A stretch of 64,000 bases of DNA from Megamerina dolium. Its lineage: Eukaryota > Arthropoda > Insecta > Diptera > Megamerinidae. Below, in pieces: positions 48,345 through 58,173 of the stretch. Both the position numbers and the translations under genes were made by a program. Positions within the stretch are counted from its first letter, which is position 1. The number at the start of each line of letters is the position of its first letter. The stretch lies in contig OY978527.1 in assembly GCA_963854835.1 (NCBI GenBank), positions 20,738,557 to 20,802,556 of the forward strand, read 5' to 3'. The notes below the pieces were generated by a model. It searched no databases, had not been told where the DNA came from, and saw only the letters and a list, made by a program, of their open reading frames with translations.

Positions 48345-48625
48345 AGAAGTCGAGCCCTCTCTCAAGAAACGAAAACCACGCTCTTACTTTTGGCGCCGAA
48401 GATTGGACAACGTCCATATTATATTAGAGAATGCTTGGAGAAAAGTCCTACGAAAGATCTTTGGACCTATTTGCGTTGGTAGCGAGTATCACATAAGGTA
48501 CAAGGTGTACAACATAGTATAGGGCATTCAAATTCAGAGTCTGAGCTTGCTAGCCATGTCGAGCGAATGGAAGAACACGCTCCGACGAAGAAGGTGTTAT
48601 AATTGGCAGACCTAACCTTCGGTGG
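48345..48625 (+). mobile_element. RTE-like LINE 3' fragment
   Basis: Plus strand, homologous to 5703 down to about 5340 read on the minus strand: GTGAGAAGTCGAGCCCTCTC, GAATGCTTGGAGAAAAGTCC, AAGATCTTTGGACCTATTTG, CATGTCGAGCGAATGGAAGA, ACCTAACCTTCGGTGGTCAT. Short deletions and stops. Both ends are truncated. Confidence 0.8.
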
Positions 48626-48626
48626 T

Positions 48627-48942
48627 CATAGCGCGATCCCTCTGCTTCGTTTTGTATTTGGTCTTTTATTTTTCAGCAGAATCCAGTCGGCTTCATGCGC
48701 TAGTTGCTCTTCGTCTGTTTCATAGTTTATTTTTTCGTTGCTGTACTTATTTTCTTTAGATGCGATATTATCGACAATACTTTTATTTTCAAGTTTTAGT
48801 TTTTCATTTTCTTCTTTTTGTTGTCGGTAAAATACTTCTAACTAATTTAGCCTTTGTTTCAGTTCTAACATTTCGAAATTCCTGCTCACCAATGAATTTG
48901 GGGTTGTCCCACCGCCCGGAGGCGGAAAACGACTGGGATCCA
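48627..48942 (-). pseudogene. Jockey-B ORF1 N-terminus
   Basis: Minus strand from the ATG at 48942: MDPSRFPPPGGGTTPNSLVS, RNFEMLELKQRLN, stop, LEVFYRQQKEENEKLKLENK, a coiled-coil-like segment, then ETDEEQLAHEADWILLKNKR and KRSRG. This is how jockey-type ORF1 proteins start. It probably continues in the segment at 47277 after removal of the RTE fragment, the I-like gag piece and SINE D. That linkage is inferred from order and orientation. Confidence 0.6.
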
Positions 48943-49022
48943 TTTAATTAGAAATGTTACAAGCTATGGTAAGTATAAGCGAGGAACACCTTAATCTGTT
49001 TATTAGTTAATATAACCACCAA

Positions 49023-49052
49023 CACTAGAGTGGTTTTCAAACCACTCTAGTG
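49023..49052. repeat. Perfect 14-bp-arm palindrome
   Basis: CACTAGAGTGGTTT and its reverse complement around TC, located upstream of the jockey-B ORF1 start (its 5' UTR or flank). Confidence 0.85.
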
Positions 49053-49439
49053 CTAACTCGTCAGGTGATATTTTGACAATTGTTTGTTTATCTTTTACAC
49101 GCGATTGACGAAATCTCTTATAAATTTGTGCTGAAATTTTATTTTTTTTGTTAAATTTTTGGCAAAATCTAAATGAAATTTAAGAAGATATTATATATTT
49201 TATAATATCTATATATTAGTACAAACGAAACGATTTATATCACTATCGCACTGTAACCGAAGGTAATTTTACTAATTAAAGGGCTCATGAACCACCGATT
49301 TGAGGCAAGTAATCGCTGAGCTGATTTAAAAGGAGTCTCCACATTTCAAGTTTTCCATTAAAAAAACGAAGAAAAAAGGGATGATGATGGTATGACAAGT
49401 TTTCCAGCTATCCAAGATAACATACAATAAGAGACATTT
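49053..49439. other. AT-rich spacer, no gene
   Basis: Nothing recognised. Confidence 0.4.
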
Positions 49440-50940
49440 TTTCTACAAATTTATTTTTATCTTTCATGTAGGTTCCTTGTGAGTCTACAGACTTTTGCCA
49501 GTGATGCTTATATCTCGATATAGTGTCCTAATAGAAGTCAGGGCATTTTCCTGCAAAATAAACCTTTTTTTTTTTAAATAAGTTTTTTTTTTTATAGAAT
49601 CTTTCTATAATACTTAGAAACTAACAATAAGTAATCAAATCTTACAAACTAACTAAAATTATGTGATATTCCCAACGTTCCATCACAATTTGTTGAGTCG
49701 CGAGGTATAGCAATTTCACAGCATATTCAGTGTGTCTTTTCTTTTTAATCGACGATGCCCCGTGCTCAGCAACAATTACCTAGCAAGGGGATTCGGATGA
49801 TTGTATAATTTTTGAATGTACCTTCTGCAGGACATTGCAACTTCCTCAGAAATTGTGGGTACATTTAACTCTCTATGGATGTTAACGTTCCTCATATACC
49901 AAGGCACGTTTACAATAATTCGCAGACACTTGGATTGTATTCGCTGCAATTTTTTGATATTTGAGGGAGATGCGGTGCCCCAAAACTGAATACCGTAAGT
50001 CCAGATTGGCTTCAGGATTGCTTTATATAATAGCACTTTGTATTCGAGATTCAACTTTGATCTTTTGTGTAACAGCCACCATAACTGATTAATTTTAAGC
50101 TTGATCTGAGTTTTCTTTGCCTCTATGTGATTTTTCCAGGTCAGCCTTCTGTCGAGGTGAATACCCAAGTACTTTGTTGAAGAACATTGTGGAACTGATT
50201 GGCCATTAATTTTAAGTGGGGGACATGTATCTGGCCTTAGCGTGAAGGTTACATTTACGCTCTTTGATTCATTGACTTTTATACGCCATTTTGCTAGCCA
50301 GATTTCGAGAGAATCGATATGAGTCTGCAGGAGTTTAGTAGCTTCTATGGGGTTAGAGCGAGAGCGCAATATTGCCGTATCATCTGCAAAGGTCGATATA
50401 AATGTATAGTTATTGCTGGGCATATCTGTAGTGTATAAGAGATACAGTAAGGGGCCCAAAACGCTTCCCTGAGGAACGCCAGCGTGAATATCCAATGGAT
50501 TTGTTGTGTAATCCTTGTGATGTACGAGAAATTGTCTTTTCGTGAGGTAGCTACTAAGCAATGAGGAGATATTTACAGGCAGTAATAGTTTGAGTTTGTC
50601 AATAAGGCCATCGTGCCATACTCTATCGAAAGCTAACCCTGCAAAATAATGGTTAACAAAAACGATAGCCTCCTCATTTGACAAAAATCTCTTTTCTTCA
50701 AGTGCAATAAGAAGAGTAAGAAGGATGGTTAAGCAGATTAAACCGTAATTCATGGATTTTTGTCATGGCAACGTGATATTTTTCTTGGTTAAACATACAT
50801 GCGTGGAATAGTGTGACCGTTTTTCCGTCTTTAGCTTATCAAGTAATGATGCGTAGTAATGGTTTTTCTTTTTGAAGATATTCGATAATTAATTCCATGA
50901 CTATACTAAAAACAGTCTCATTCAATTTTCCAGCACCAAA
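49440..50940 (-). pseudogene. mariner transposase C-terminus, split by a LINE insertion
   Basis: Minus strand. The upstream part at 50940-50638 reads YYASLLDKLKTEK, a decayed HQDNA region, MTKIHELRF-like, a decayed SPDLAPSD region, then EEKRFLSNEEAIVFVNHYFA G. The downstream part at 49561-49440 continues KCPDFY, DTISRYKHHWQKSVDSQGTY. Joined, this is the usual mariner ending (..F.SNEEV...V..YFA......Y..GI..L..RW.KC....G.Y). Stops and frameshifts are present in both parts. The intervening 49562-50637 is a jockey-A copy. Confidence 0.75.
49562..50637 (-). mobile_element. Jockey-A LINE, 5'-truncated RT copy with 12-bp target duplication
   Basis: Minus strand. It begins inside the RT at FDRVWHDGLIDKLKLLLPVN and stays open for roughly 285 codons: HAGVPQGSVLGPLLYLLYTT, FISTFADDTAILRSRS (FADD), RIKVNESKSVNVTFTLRPD, STKYLGIHLDRRLTWKNHIE, PIWTYGIQFWGTASPSNIKK, and VPTISEEVAMSCRRYIQKLY to the end. 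It then has a 3' UTR and an oligo(A) end (T-run on the plus strand at 49565-49600). CCTGCAAAATAA flanks it at 49550-49561 and 50638-50649. This is the best-preserved RT/thumb sequence here. Confidence 0.92.
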
Positions 50941-50953
50941 ACTTTAATGTAAA

Positions 50954-51135
50954 TCTGACAGTAAGAACTTTCCATGAAAACGCTTCTTAAAGTGCTTCAT
51001 GTTACAAGGGTTCTATCTTTCGGAACCGGTTAATAAAAGTAGGTCCCTTTTAATACTATCCAGAATTTAACAGGCACAACAGCATTGAAAGATAAGCTCT
51101 ACCAAATCGTTCATCGGAGCCCGTAAAGCAGGGCA
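50954..51135 (+). mobile_element. tRNA-derived SINE, copy G (5'-truncated)
   Basis: It starts in the body (GACAGTAAGAACTTTCCATG), continues CTATCTTTCGGAACCGGTTA, AAAAGTAGGTCCCTTTTAAT, CAGGCACAACAGCATTGAAA, and ends GGAGCCCGTAAAGCAGGGCA, which departs from the usual end. The tRNA-like head is missing. Confidence 0.75.
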
Positions 51136-51917
51136 CATACTGACAACAAATTGAAACGATCTGTTGAAATTCAACAGATCGTTGAATTCCTTGAAAACTT
51201 TTTGTGGTTTTGTATCATAGCCACACAATCTAATCTTCATGATATCACATGAATCTTTGCAGGGGTCAAATGACCAGTTGCGGTAATTAGGGCAGATTAA
51301 ATATAATTCTCTATGAAAAAATTTAACAGAAGAGGAGTAAATATGGAAAAATACATTCGCTGTATTTTTTCATAAACGTATTAAAGGCACATGGCGATGT
51401 GATAATGTTATTTACAAGAATTCTGGCAAGAAGTTAAAATGGGTCATTTGACCCATCGTGGTAGGCTTAGCGTTAAACAACTCTATTAATTCCTCAATAA
51501 ATGTTTTGCTTAAAATTGGCATTATTCCACTCATATGTGGGCTTCAACATCTCAAAAAACAAAAAAAAAAAATTGTAAAACCACTGAATTGTGATTATGA
51601 GAGGAAAAATCATAAAATGTATGATTTTCTATTTGGTCTTTGATATAAAAAATACTAAAATCTTCATAATTGATAATCAAAATTCCATCCATTGCTGTGT
51701 GTATTCATGAATGAAAAAATATAATATTGTGCTAGGCGTATATATATATATTTTGTACGTAGTAAACTAAAGCTAGGAGTTAAGGAGTGAGCGCAGAAAA
51801 TAGTGGTTGACTTTGATGGACTGAATTATGATTATGAAACCTGAGTAAAAAGGCAGCCAATCTTTCAACAGGAAGATTAAAATATAATTTGAATAAAATT
51901 TGGATGTTAATAAATTA
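51136..51917. other. AT-rich spacer with a palindrome, no gene
   Basis: 51155-51183 is a palindrome. Around 51265-51470 the phrases GTCAAATGACC and GGGTCATTTGACCCATCGTGG hint at an old element end, but I cannot define it. Confidence 0.35.
51155..51183. repeat. Perfect 14-bp-arm palindrome
   Basis: AACGATCTGTTGAA and its reverse complement around a single A, about 20 bp beyond the end of SINE copy G. Confidence 0.85.
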
Positions 51918-52498
51918 TCAAGATATGCCACTGGAACGCCAACGGCTTAAGCCAGCACCGTTTGGAGCTAATTCAATTCCTTGAATCCAGCCAAATCGAC
52001 ATAATGATGATATCTGAGACCCATTTCACTGACAAAAATTGCTACCAAATACCATATTACAAACTGTACACCACAAATCATCCGCATGGTAAGGCACGCG
52101 GAGGAACTGCCATATTGATAAAAAGCAGATTAAAACATCTTGTTCTCGAAGATTTCAGTAGCGTCTACTTGCAAGCAACATCTATATGTCTGGAAGAATA
52201 CATCTCTAAGCTAGTAATATCTGCGATATACTGTCCCCCAAGATACAGTATTACCGAACAGCAATATAAAGACTTTTTCTCAACTCTTGGTAGCAAATTC
52301 TTGGTTGCTGGCGATTTCAACGCCAAACACACTCACTGGGGCTCCCGCTTAATAACTCCAAAAGGCAGAAGACTATGTTCAATCATCACTAACCATGGCT
52401 ACGATGTTATTTCAAATGGTCAACCGACATATTGGCCGACGGACAAGAGGAAAATACCCGATCTCATAGACTTTGGAGTCGCCAAATGTTTGCAGAAA
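51918..52498 (+). mobile_element. Jockey-A endonuclease fragment, open reading frame preserved
   Basis: An uninterrupted frame of about 190 codons covering nearly the whole AP-type endonuclease: CHWNANGLSQHRLELIQFLE, IMMISETHFTDKNC (catalytic E), GKARGGTAILIKSRLKHLVL, ISAIYCPPRYSITEQQY, FLVAGDFNAKHTHWGSRLIT (catalytic D and N intact), GQPTYWPTDKRKIPDLIDFG. It ends at AKCLQK, before the SDH motif, joined directly to a MITE. Both ends are cut, so a rearrangement rather than simple retrotransposition made this piece. Confidence 0.88.
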
Positions 52499-52689
52499 TC
52501 GCAACGCACACAAAAGGTTGAATTGTTCCTAATGACGCCGTAACCAAACTAAATGACACATAGTAATACAAATTCACAGCATAGTGGCTGACAGTTGTGC
52601 CAATCTGGGAAATTTTTTTTTTGAAATATTCTCAGAGGGAAAATTAAAAATGAGAATTTCCGGTTTCCGGGTACTTATTTGACAGAATG
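52499..52689. mobile_element. MITE copy 1 (left arm missing)
   Basis: From TCGCAACGCACACAAAAGG to CAGTTGTGCCAATCTGGGAA it matches the core of the copy at 60691-60906. The right outer arm (ATATTCTCAGAGGGAAAATT ... GGGTACTTATTTGACAGAATG) is the inverse of the left arm of that copy. A TA follows at 52690-52691. The left outer arm and core start are absent, replaced by the jockey-A fragment. Confidence 0.75.
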
Positions 52690-52743
52690 TATGATGAATT
52701 CTCATATCTCTATGTAAAAATAATTTATAATTATCACACATAC

Positions 52744-53103
52744 GGGGTGCTTTAGCTCAGTGGTTAATGTGTTGGCCTTCTGATTTATAGGTCGTGGGTT
52801 CAATCCCCGGCATAATAAATTTAATATAGAAAAGATTTTTCTTTCGAACGGTAATTCTTTCAATTGGCAATTTTCCGGCAGTAACAATTTACCATGAAAA
52901 AGCTTCTAAAAGAACTAAAAGAAAGAAAAAGACAAAGCTCAAAAAAGTGATGTCGTAAGTGTTCTGCCGTTCGGAACCGGCTAAAATAAGTAGGTCCCTT
53001 CTAATACTGTCCACAATTTAACACGCACAACAGTAATGGAAGAGAAGTTTAATCAAAGAACCCTTCTGGGCTTTAAGTTCCACGTATTTATTTATTTATT
53101 TTT
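52744..53103 (+). mobile_element. tRNA-derived SINE, copy E
   Basis: Head GGGTGCTTTAGCTCAGTGGT (A-box); B-box GGTTCAATCCCC at about 52798. There is a short deletion after the head (CCGGCATAATAAATTT). It contains a GAAAGAAAAAGACAAAGCTC insertion, and ends CTTTAAGTTCCACGTATTTA plus a TTTATTTATTT tail. Confidence 0.88.
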
Positions 53104-53339
53104 ATATACTTTCAATCTTCATCGTCGCATTCATATATAGGTACATATGAAAGTACTTATATATGGAACAATGCTGACTCAAATCGAAGCGGTTGGTTTA
53201 TGTATGAAACTGCTCAATCTCAAATGTTTCCAGTGTATTCAAAGCAATTTTTCGTTTTGAGTGAAAAGGGGGCTATTTTTTCTTCGCCAGATTTGCTGTT
53301 AAAGCGCTGTGTATTAACAGTGACTTCTCTTCTCTATAC

Positions 53340-54347
53340 TTCTAAAGTCTCTGATTAAACCATTGTTCACCACTATTCAGTGATTATTTACAAAAATCTT
53401 TAACATATCCTAGAAAATCAGTCGTTAAATTTATAATCATTAGTAAATAATCATTCGAAACCCCAAAGTCTTTTATGATTTTGTTTACTCTAAACGTAAA
53501 TGCAGTGCGTTTCCATCTTCAATGAAACACAATGATATCACATCTAGTATTGAACACGTTATTTCTAATATGTTTGCTGATTTTTTCAAGTCCAATTACT
53601 CAACTGAGTCTTCCATCACAGACACTTCATACCCCTTTTTAATATCTTCATACGGTTTCATTACCGAACCTTTTTTGTCAGCTGAAGACGTTCTCTACCA
53701 TTTGAAAACTCTGAAGCATTCCTTTAGCTCTGGCCCTGACAATATTCCAACGTCTATACTTCGTAGTTGAGCTGACCATCTTTCCTTTGTCAAGAATCTT
53801 AAAATCTTCGCACTAACATGGAATTTTTTCACAATTGTGGAAATAATCTTATAATATACTTCTTCATAAGAGTGGAAGTCGTTTTTCTATTGAAAATTAC
53901 AGAGGCATTGCCAAACTTAGTGCTATTCCTAAAATGTTTGAGGTGTTAATAACAAAAAAAATCATCCAATCCGTCAGCTCAATTAACTCATTGTCCCAAC
54001 ACGGGTTTTTGAAAGACTAGTCGACTCTAACCAACTCTCTAAAGTTTTCTTCACGTATAGTAAACGGTTTTACTTTAAATTGTCAAACTGATGTCATTTA
54101 TATTGACTTCAGTAAAGAATTTGACAAAGTTAATCATCAGCTTTTTTTAAAAAAATTAGACATAATTGGCTTGGATGTATTAGATCCTACTTAGAAAAAT
54201 GGAAACAAATAGTGTTATTTAATAATACATTGTCAAAATATATTGATGTCTTTTCTAGGGTTCCTCAGGGAAGTCATTTTGGACCTATACTTTTTTTACT
54301 CTTCATTAATGATTTGCCTTCAGAGATAAGATTTTCTGAAATTTTAG
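53340..54347 (+). pseudogene. LINE endonuclease-RT linker and reverse transcriptase (jockey/CR1-like), broken
   Basis: Plus strand: PKSFYDFVYSKRKCSAFPSS, MFADFFKSNYSTESS, KHSFSSGPDNIPTSILRS (linker and RT start), then a frameshift. ENYRGIAKLSAIPKMFEVL follows, LSQHGFLKD, TDVIYIDFSKEFDKVNHQLF (catalytic D motif), SKYIDVFSRVPQGSHFGPIL and FLLFINDLPSEIRFSEIL. The next block should be the YADD/FADD box, but the sequence breaks at about 54347 against a Tc1-like gene. The DVIYxDFSKAFDKVNH wording is unlike the jockey-A/B elements here, so it is a separate LINE family. Confidence 0.75.
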
Positions 54348-55176
54348 AGTATTTAGAGAAAATTTCTCTTGCAATAAAGCCATATTCGCTCGAGTTGTGT
54401 GACATGTGGCACCGTCTTGTTGAAACCACATATTCTCTAAGTCGTATTCTTCAATAGCAGGCAAAAAAAAGTCGGTTATCATATGACCATAACGCTCCGA
54501 ATTGACGGTGACAGTCGTTCCATCGTCATTTTCGAAGAAGTAAGGTCCAATCACACCTCCGGACCAAAGAGCGCACCAAGCAGTGACTTTTTGTGGATGT
54601 AGTGGCCTCTCTTCAATTACTTGAGGATTCTCAGAACCCCAAAACCGACAATTTTGTTTGTTAACATACCCACCGAGTGAGAAATGTGCTTCGTCGCTGA
54701 AGAAAATTTTGTTCGAAAATCTTCGACGTTGTGAATGGTCAGCTGGCTTCAGTTGTTCTGTGAGCTGGATTTTATATGGATGTAGGTGTAGATCCAAATG
54801 CAAAATACGCCATAATGTGCCGTAAGACAGTCCTAATTCCTGAGAACGACGAGGAATCGACACATTCGGGTCTTCGGCAACACTTTCACTTACTCAGCGA
54901 TATTTTCGGTGGTACGAGCGAAACGATGATGCACAGGCCTTACAATATCTGTAACCGATCCAGTCTCTTCATATTTCTTCACAATTTTGCCAATTGCTTC
55001 GTAGTTGGACGATTATGTAAACCATAATCTCCTCTTAAAGCACAATATGTGGCTGTGGCAGAATCACCATTTTTGTAGTAGGTTTTTACAATTTTAATGC
55101 GTTGTGCGATAGTTAAGCGATCCATTTTCGCAAATGTCAGACTTTGAACTGAAAAAAAAAGAAATTGTTTTAACAA
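54348..55176 (-). pseudogene. Tc1/mariner-superfamily transposase with N-terminal HTH, truncated
   Basis: Minus strand from 55176: MDRLTIAQRIKIVKTYYKNG, YCALRGDYGLHNRPTTKQLA, an N-terminal helix-turn-helix region (the kind annotated DUF4817). After a frameshift come IVKKYEETGSVTDIVRPVHH and SVAEDPNVSIPRRSQELGLS, YGTLWRILHLDLHLHPYKIQ. The catalytic part has IFFSDEAHFSLGGYVNKQNC (first D), RFWGSENPQVIEE, ALWSGGVIGPYFFENDDG and MWFQQDGATCHTT (second D). It stops after ALLQEKF, so the third acidic residue is missing where the LINE begins. One stop and frameshifts at about 54885-54985. Confidence 0.82.
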
Positions 55177-57829
55177 CTCAGTTTGACAGATGTCGAATTC
55201 TAGCCCTATACTTTTGAAACCGCGAAATGGATAGCCCTTTATATAGCCCTTTTCTTCTTAATGAATTTAGTTTTAATATATCGTCAAGAGTATCGCGGTA
55301 CTATGTACCTATTAAGATCGTTACTTGTAGAACGAATTATGCACAACATGATCCGTTTCGCTCTTTATGTTGCGATTTTAGTTTTTAATATAATGTGTTT
55401 GATTTATACTCTCCAATTTCTACTATAAAAGCTTGCCTATTGAATACTATTAATTTTATCTTTTGTATATAAATAATTTTCTTCAATAATATATTTCAGC
55501 TGATGAAAATATTTTTTCTGTAGCTGACGCGGATTGTTTTCTTCCCCCAAGCCGTTTTTACTGAGAAGTCGGGACTGCTGCTGTTATCGGTCACCGCTCC
55601 GTGCGATCATACGGATGCGCTCCTAATTCGGTTGGGCGGGTAAGTGGGCCCGCTGGGATCGTTCGTACGAAACATAACTTACAAAATTCTGTAGTTAAAA
55701 TATTAACTCTTGAAAATATCACAGGTTTCCATTGAAGTAAAAAAGATATAACTTTTAAAAATGGATATGAACCCTAGTAGTAGTAGTAGGAAAAATGGAA
55801 TCATAGTAAAATTTTCTATCTCTCTCGTGTTTCGAAAAGGACTGCATTTTGTGCTGTCAAGGATTGAATCTCAAATGAAATCAATAATTTCGTGTAAATA
55901 TTTCGAGTCTATGATTTCACAGCTCAAGATAAGTTATTATTAACTACGTTTCTATGCCACCGGCAGTATATTTATAACCGTTGGAGATTTTCTTGGTATA
56001 TGTGTGATGACAAGTTTCCATCGCTTTAGCGAATTTACTAGATGAATTTATAAAGCTCACAGGAAATGAGAAATTCTTGTACCGAATTTTTGAAAATAGC
56101 AACGTTTCCGAAGTGCTGTAGATTGCACCCATGTTAAAATTCCAAAACCAGGTACTTACATAACTGCAGTATTTAATTAAAGTTAAAAAATGCGAGTATT
56201 TATATTGAAGTGGGTGGACTTGGCGAAATAGATAGGAATCGAAAGGGATATTTCTCTGCCAGACAGCAATTTAAAGATAATGGATAGAAAAACTTTACAC
56301 GAAAGCATTATTAGGACAACAAATGTTGTAGAGAGGCAAGACAGTGTACTCAAAAGATGTTTCGCTATCTTGGACACTTATATCAGCCTTAAAATATACA
56401 CAATTCAGACAGTCCTAGTTGCGTGTCCTATCTTGCACAAATCGCTTGCGAAGCAAAAGAAAGTGTTCCACAAATCCCATCACATATAAAGGAAGAGGTT
56501 GAAAATTATATTTCATCGCCTAAAAATTTCGACATCAATAGCCTCTTCGAAGAAAATCATGCACGAAACTTTCGAACAGAATCAGAAAAGAAAACAAATA
56601 TTACCGTCAAACTGTTATTTCGCAAATGTATGAAATTTCAATATGCATGTTTTTGGATAGTTTAATTTGTTTTTCACTAGCACAATCGAGCATTCTTGAA
56701 AGCGGTGTCAATGTTGCGTCTTCCTCTTTTGGGCATTGTAAGCTTTTTTGACTTTCGTGTCCTTAAAAGATCAGAATTGTAATTGGAATCGAATTGGAAT
56801 GGTATCAAATTGAGAAGTGGAGGCCGATGAAGGTATCCTTCTTAAAGTTCGTGTCCTCGTGATTTTTCACTTGCTGCATCTTTACACTTGCATCGCGATC
56901 ATAATTGTTGTTAAGACCACTAATTACTTGCTCTTGAATAACAGAAATTAGCTTGGATTCTATACCCTTTTTTTTATTTTTCGGAAGGCTTTGTCTTTAT
57001 ATTTTGCTTTAAATTCCTATATTTTTCGCGGAGCACCTTTGTAGTACGATAGCATTAAATCCTAATTCCATTCCACGTTATCTCACGTCAATTTTTTTTT
57101 TTTCTTGGGCCGAAACAGAATCAGTTTGCAGATTCGCCAATACATGTTTTTGTTTGCGGACTAGCTCAGCACGCAGTTCGATTTCGCAATTAGTAAATTT
57201 GAAAAGCGTTTCCTTTTTGTACTGAAAATAAGTAATGTAGAAAATTAATTTCGCAAAACAACAGAATTTTGCTTTGCTTTCTAATAAAAATTTGACGGAT
57301 ATATATGCAAATGTGTTTGCAAATTATTTACAATTTATTTGCTTTTGACAGTTCCATCTGGTGTTTATTAATCCATAATTAGAATTGAGATTAGTTACAC
57401 AATGAAATGTTGAAGTTTACTACGTGTTAGGTAATCATTCTTTAATGCCAAATTTTCAATCAAAATAAGTTAACGGCACTTATATTGAAAAATATGTTTT
57501 TTACAAAAATTTTCAGTCGTTATTATTCGACGGTTGTCTAGCAACGTTTAGTGGTTGCAAAAATATATCTTAATACTATATGTAAGTTATTCAAAGTCAT
57601 AAAAAATCTATTAAGCAATTTCATGCATCTCTCATTAATCTTCATCTTGTAATACCCTCAAGTTTTCTTCTTTTTCAGCTGGCATATCTGTCAAAATCTT
57701 CACTTTTAATAATGGTCATCAATACATATAATGATCGCCATAAGATACATTTTGTTTCACTCAACTTAAATATTCAAAGAAAAAAAAAGTATTCATTTAA
57801 TACAAAAAAAAATAAAAATAAAAAATAAA
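55177..57829. other. Long stretch with one unrecognised coding-like frame
   Basis: No transposon recognised. 55540-55660 is unusually GC-rich for the window. 56396-56665 on the plus strand reads SYLAQIACEAKESVPQIPSH, IKEEVENYISSPKNFDINSL, FEENHARNFRTESEKKTN, a plausible protein segment of unknown family with no start of its own. It could be an exon or an old element. Elsewhere only AT-rich DNA. Confidence 0.35.
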
Positions 57830-58173
57830 AAATAAAAATAAATATGTGGTAGTTATAAGCCCCAAAGGGCTTTTTGGCAGAACTTCTCTTCCAGTACTGT
57901 CTGTGTTAAATTTCGGACAGTATTAGAGGGGACCTACTTAATTTATCAGGTTCCGAACGTCAGGCCAATTGTGACATCACTTTTTCTGAGCTTTGTTCTT
58001 TTGGAAGCTTTTACGTGGCAAATTGTTACTGCCGAAAAATTGTCAATTGCTTGCCGATAAGTGGGCACCATTCGAAAGAAAAATCTTTTCGATATTAAAT
58101 ATATGCTTCAGCGGGGAATTGAACGACCTACAGGTCAGAAGGCCAACGCACTAACCACTGAACTACGGCATCC
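57830..58173 (-). mobile_element. tRNA-derived SINE, copy F
   Basis: Minus strand. The head GGATGCCGTAGTTCAGTGGT has one change in the A-box. The B-box region is GTTCAATTCCCCGC-like. The body is conserved (TGCCCACTTATCGGCAAGCA, TCTAATACTGTCCGAAATTT). The tail is an extended (TTTATT/TTTTTATT)n of about 45 bp, visible on the plus strand as AAAATAAAAATAAAAAATAA. Confidence 0.85.

Noticed and set aside
49776..50753. Single 325-codon gene
   Set aside because: It is a mariner C-terminal piece fused by insertion to a jockey-A RT; the join coincides with a target-site duplication.
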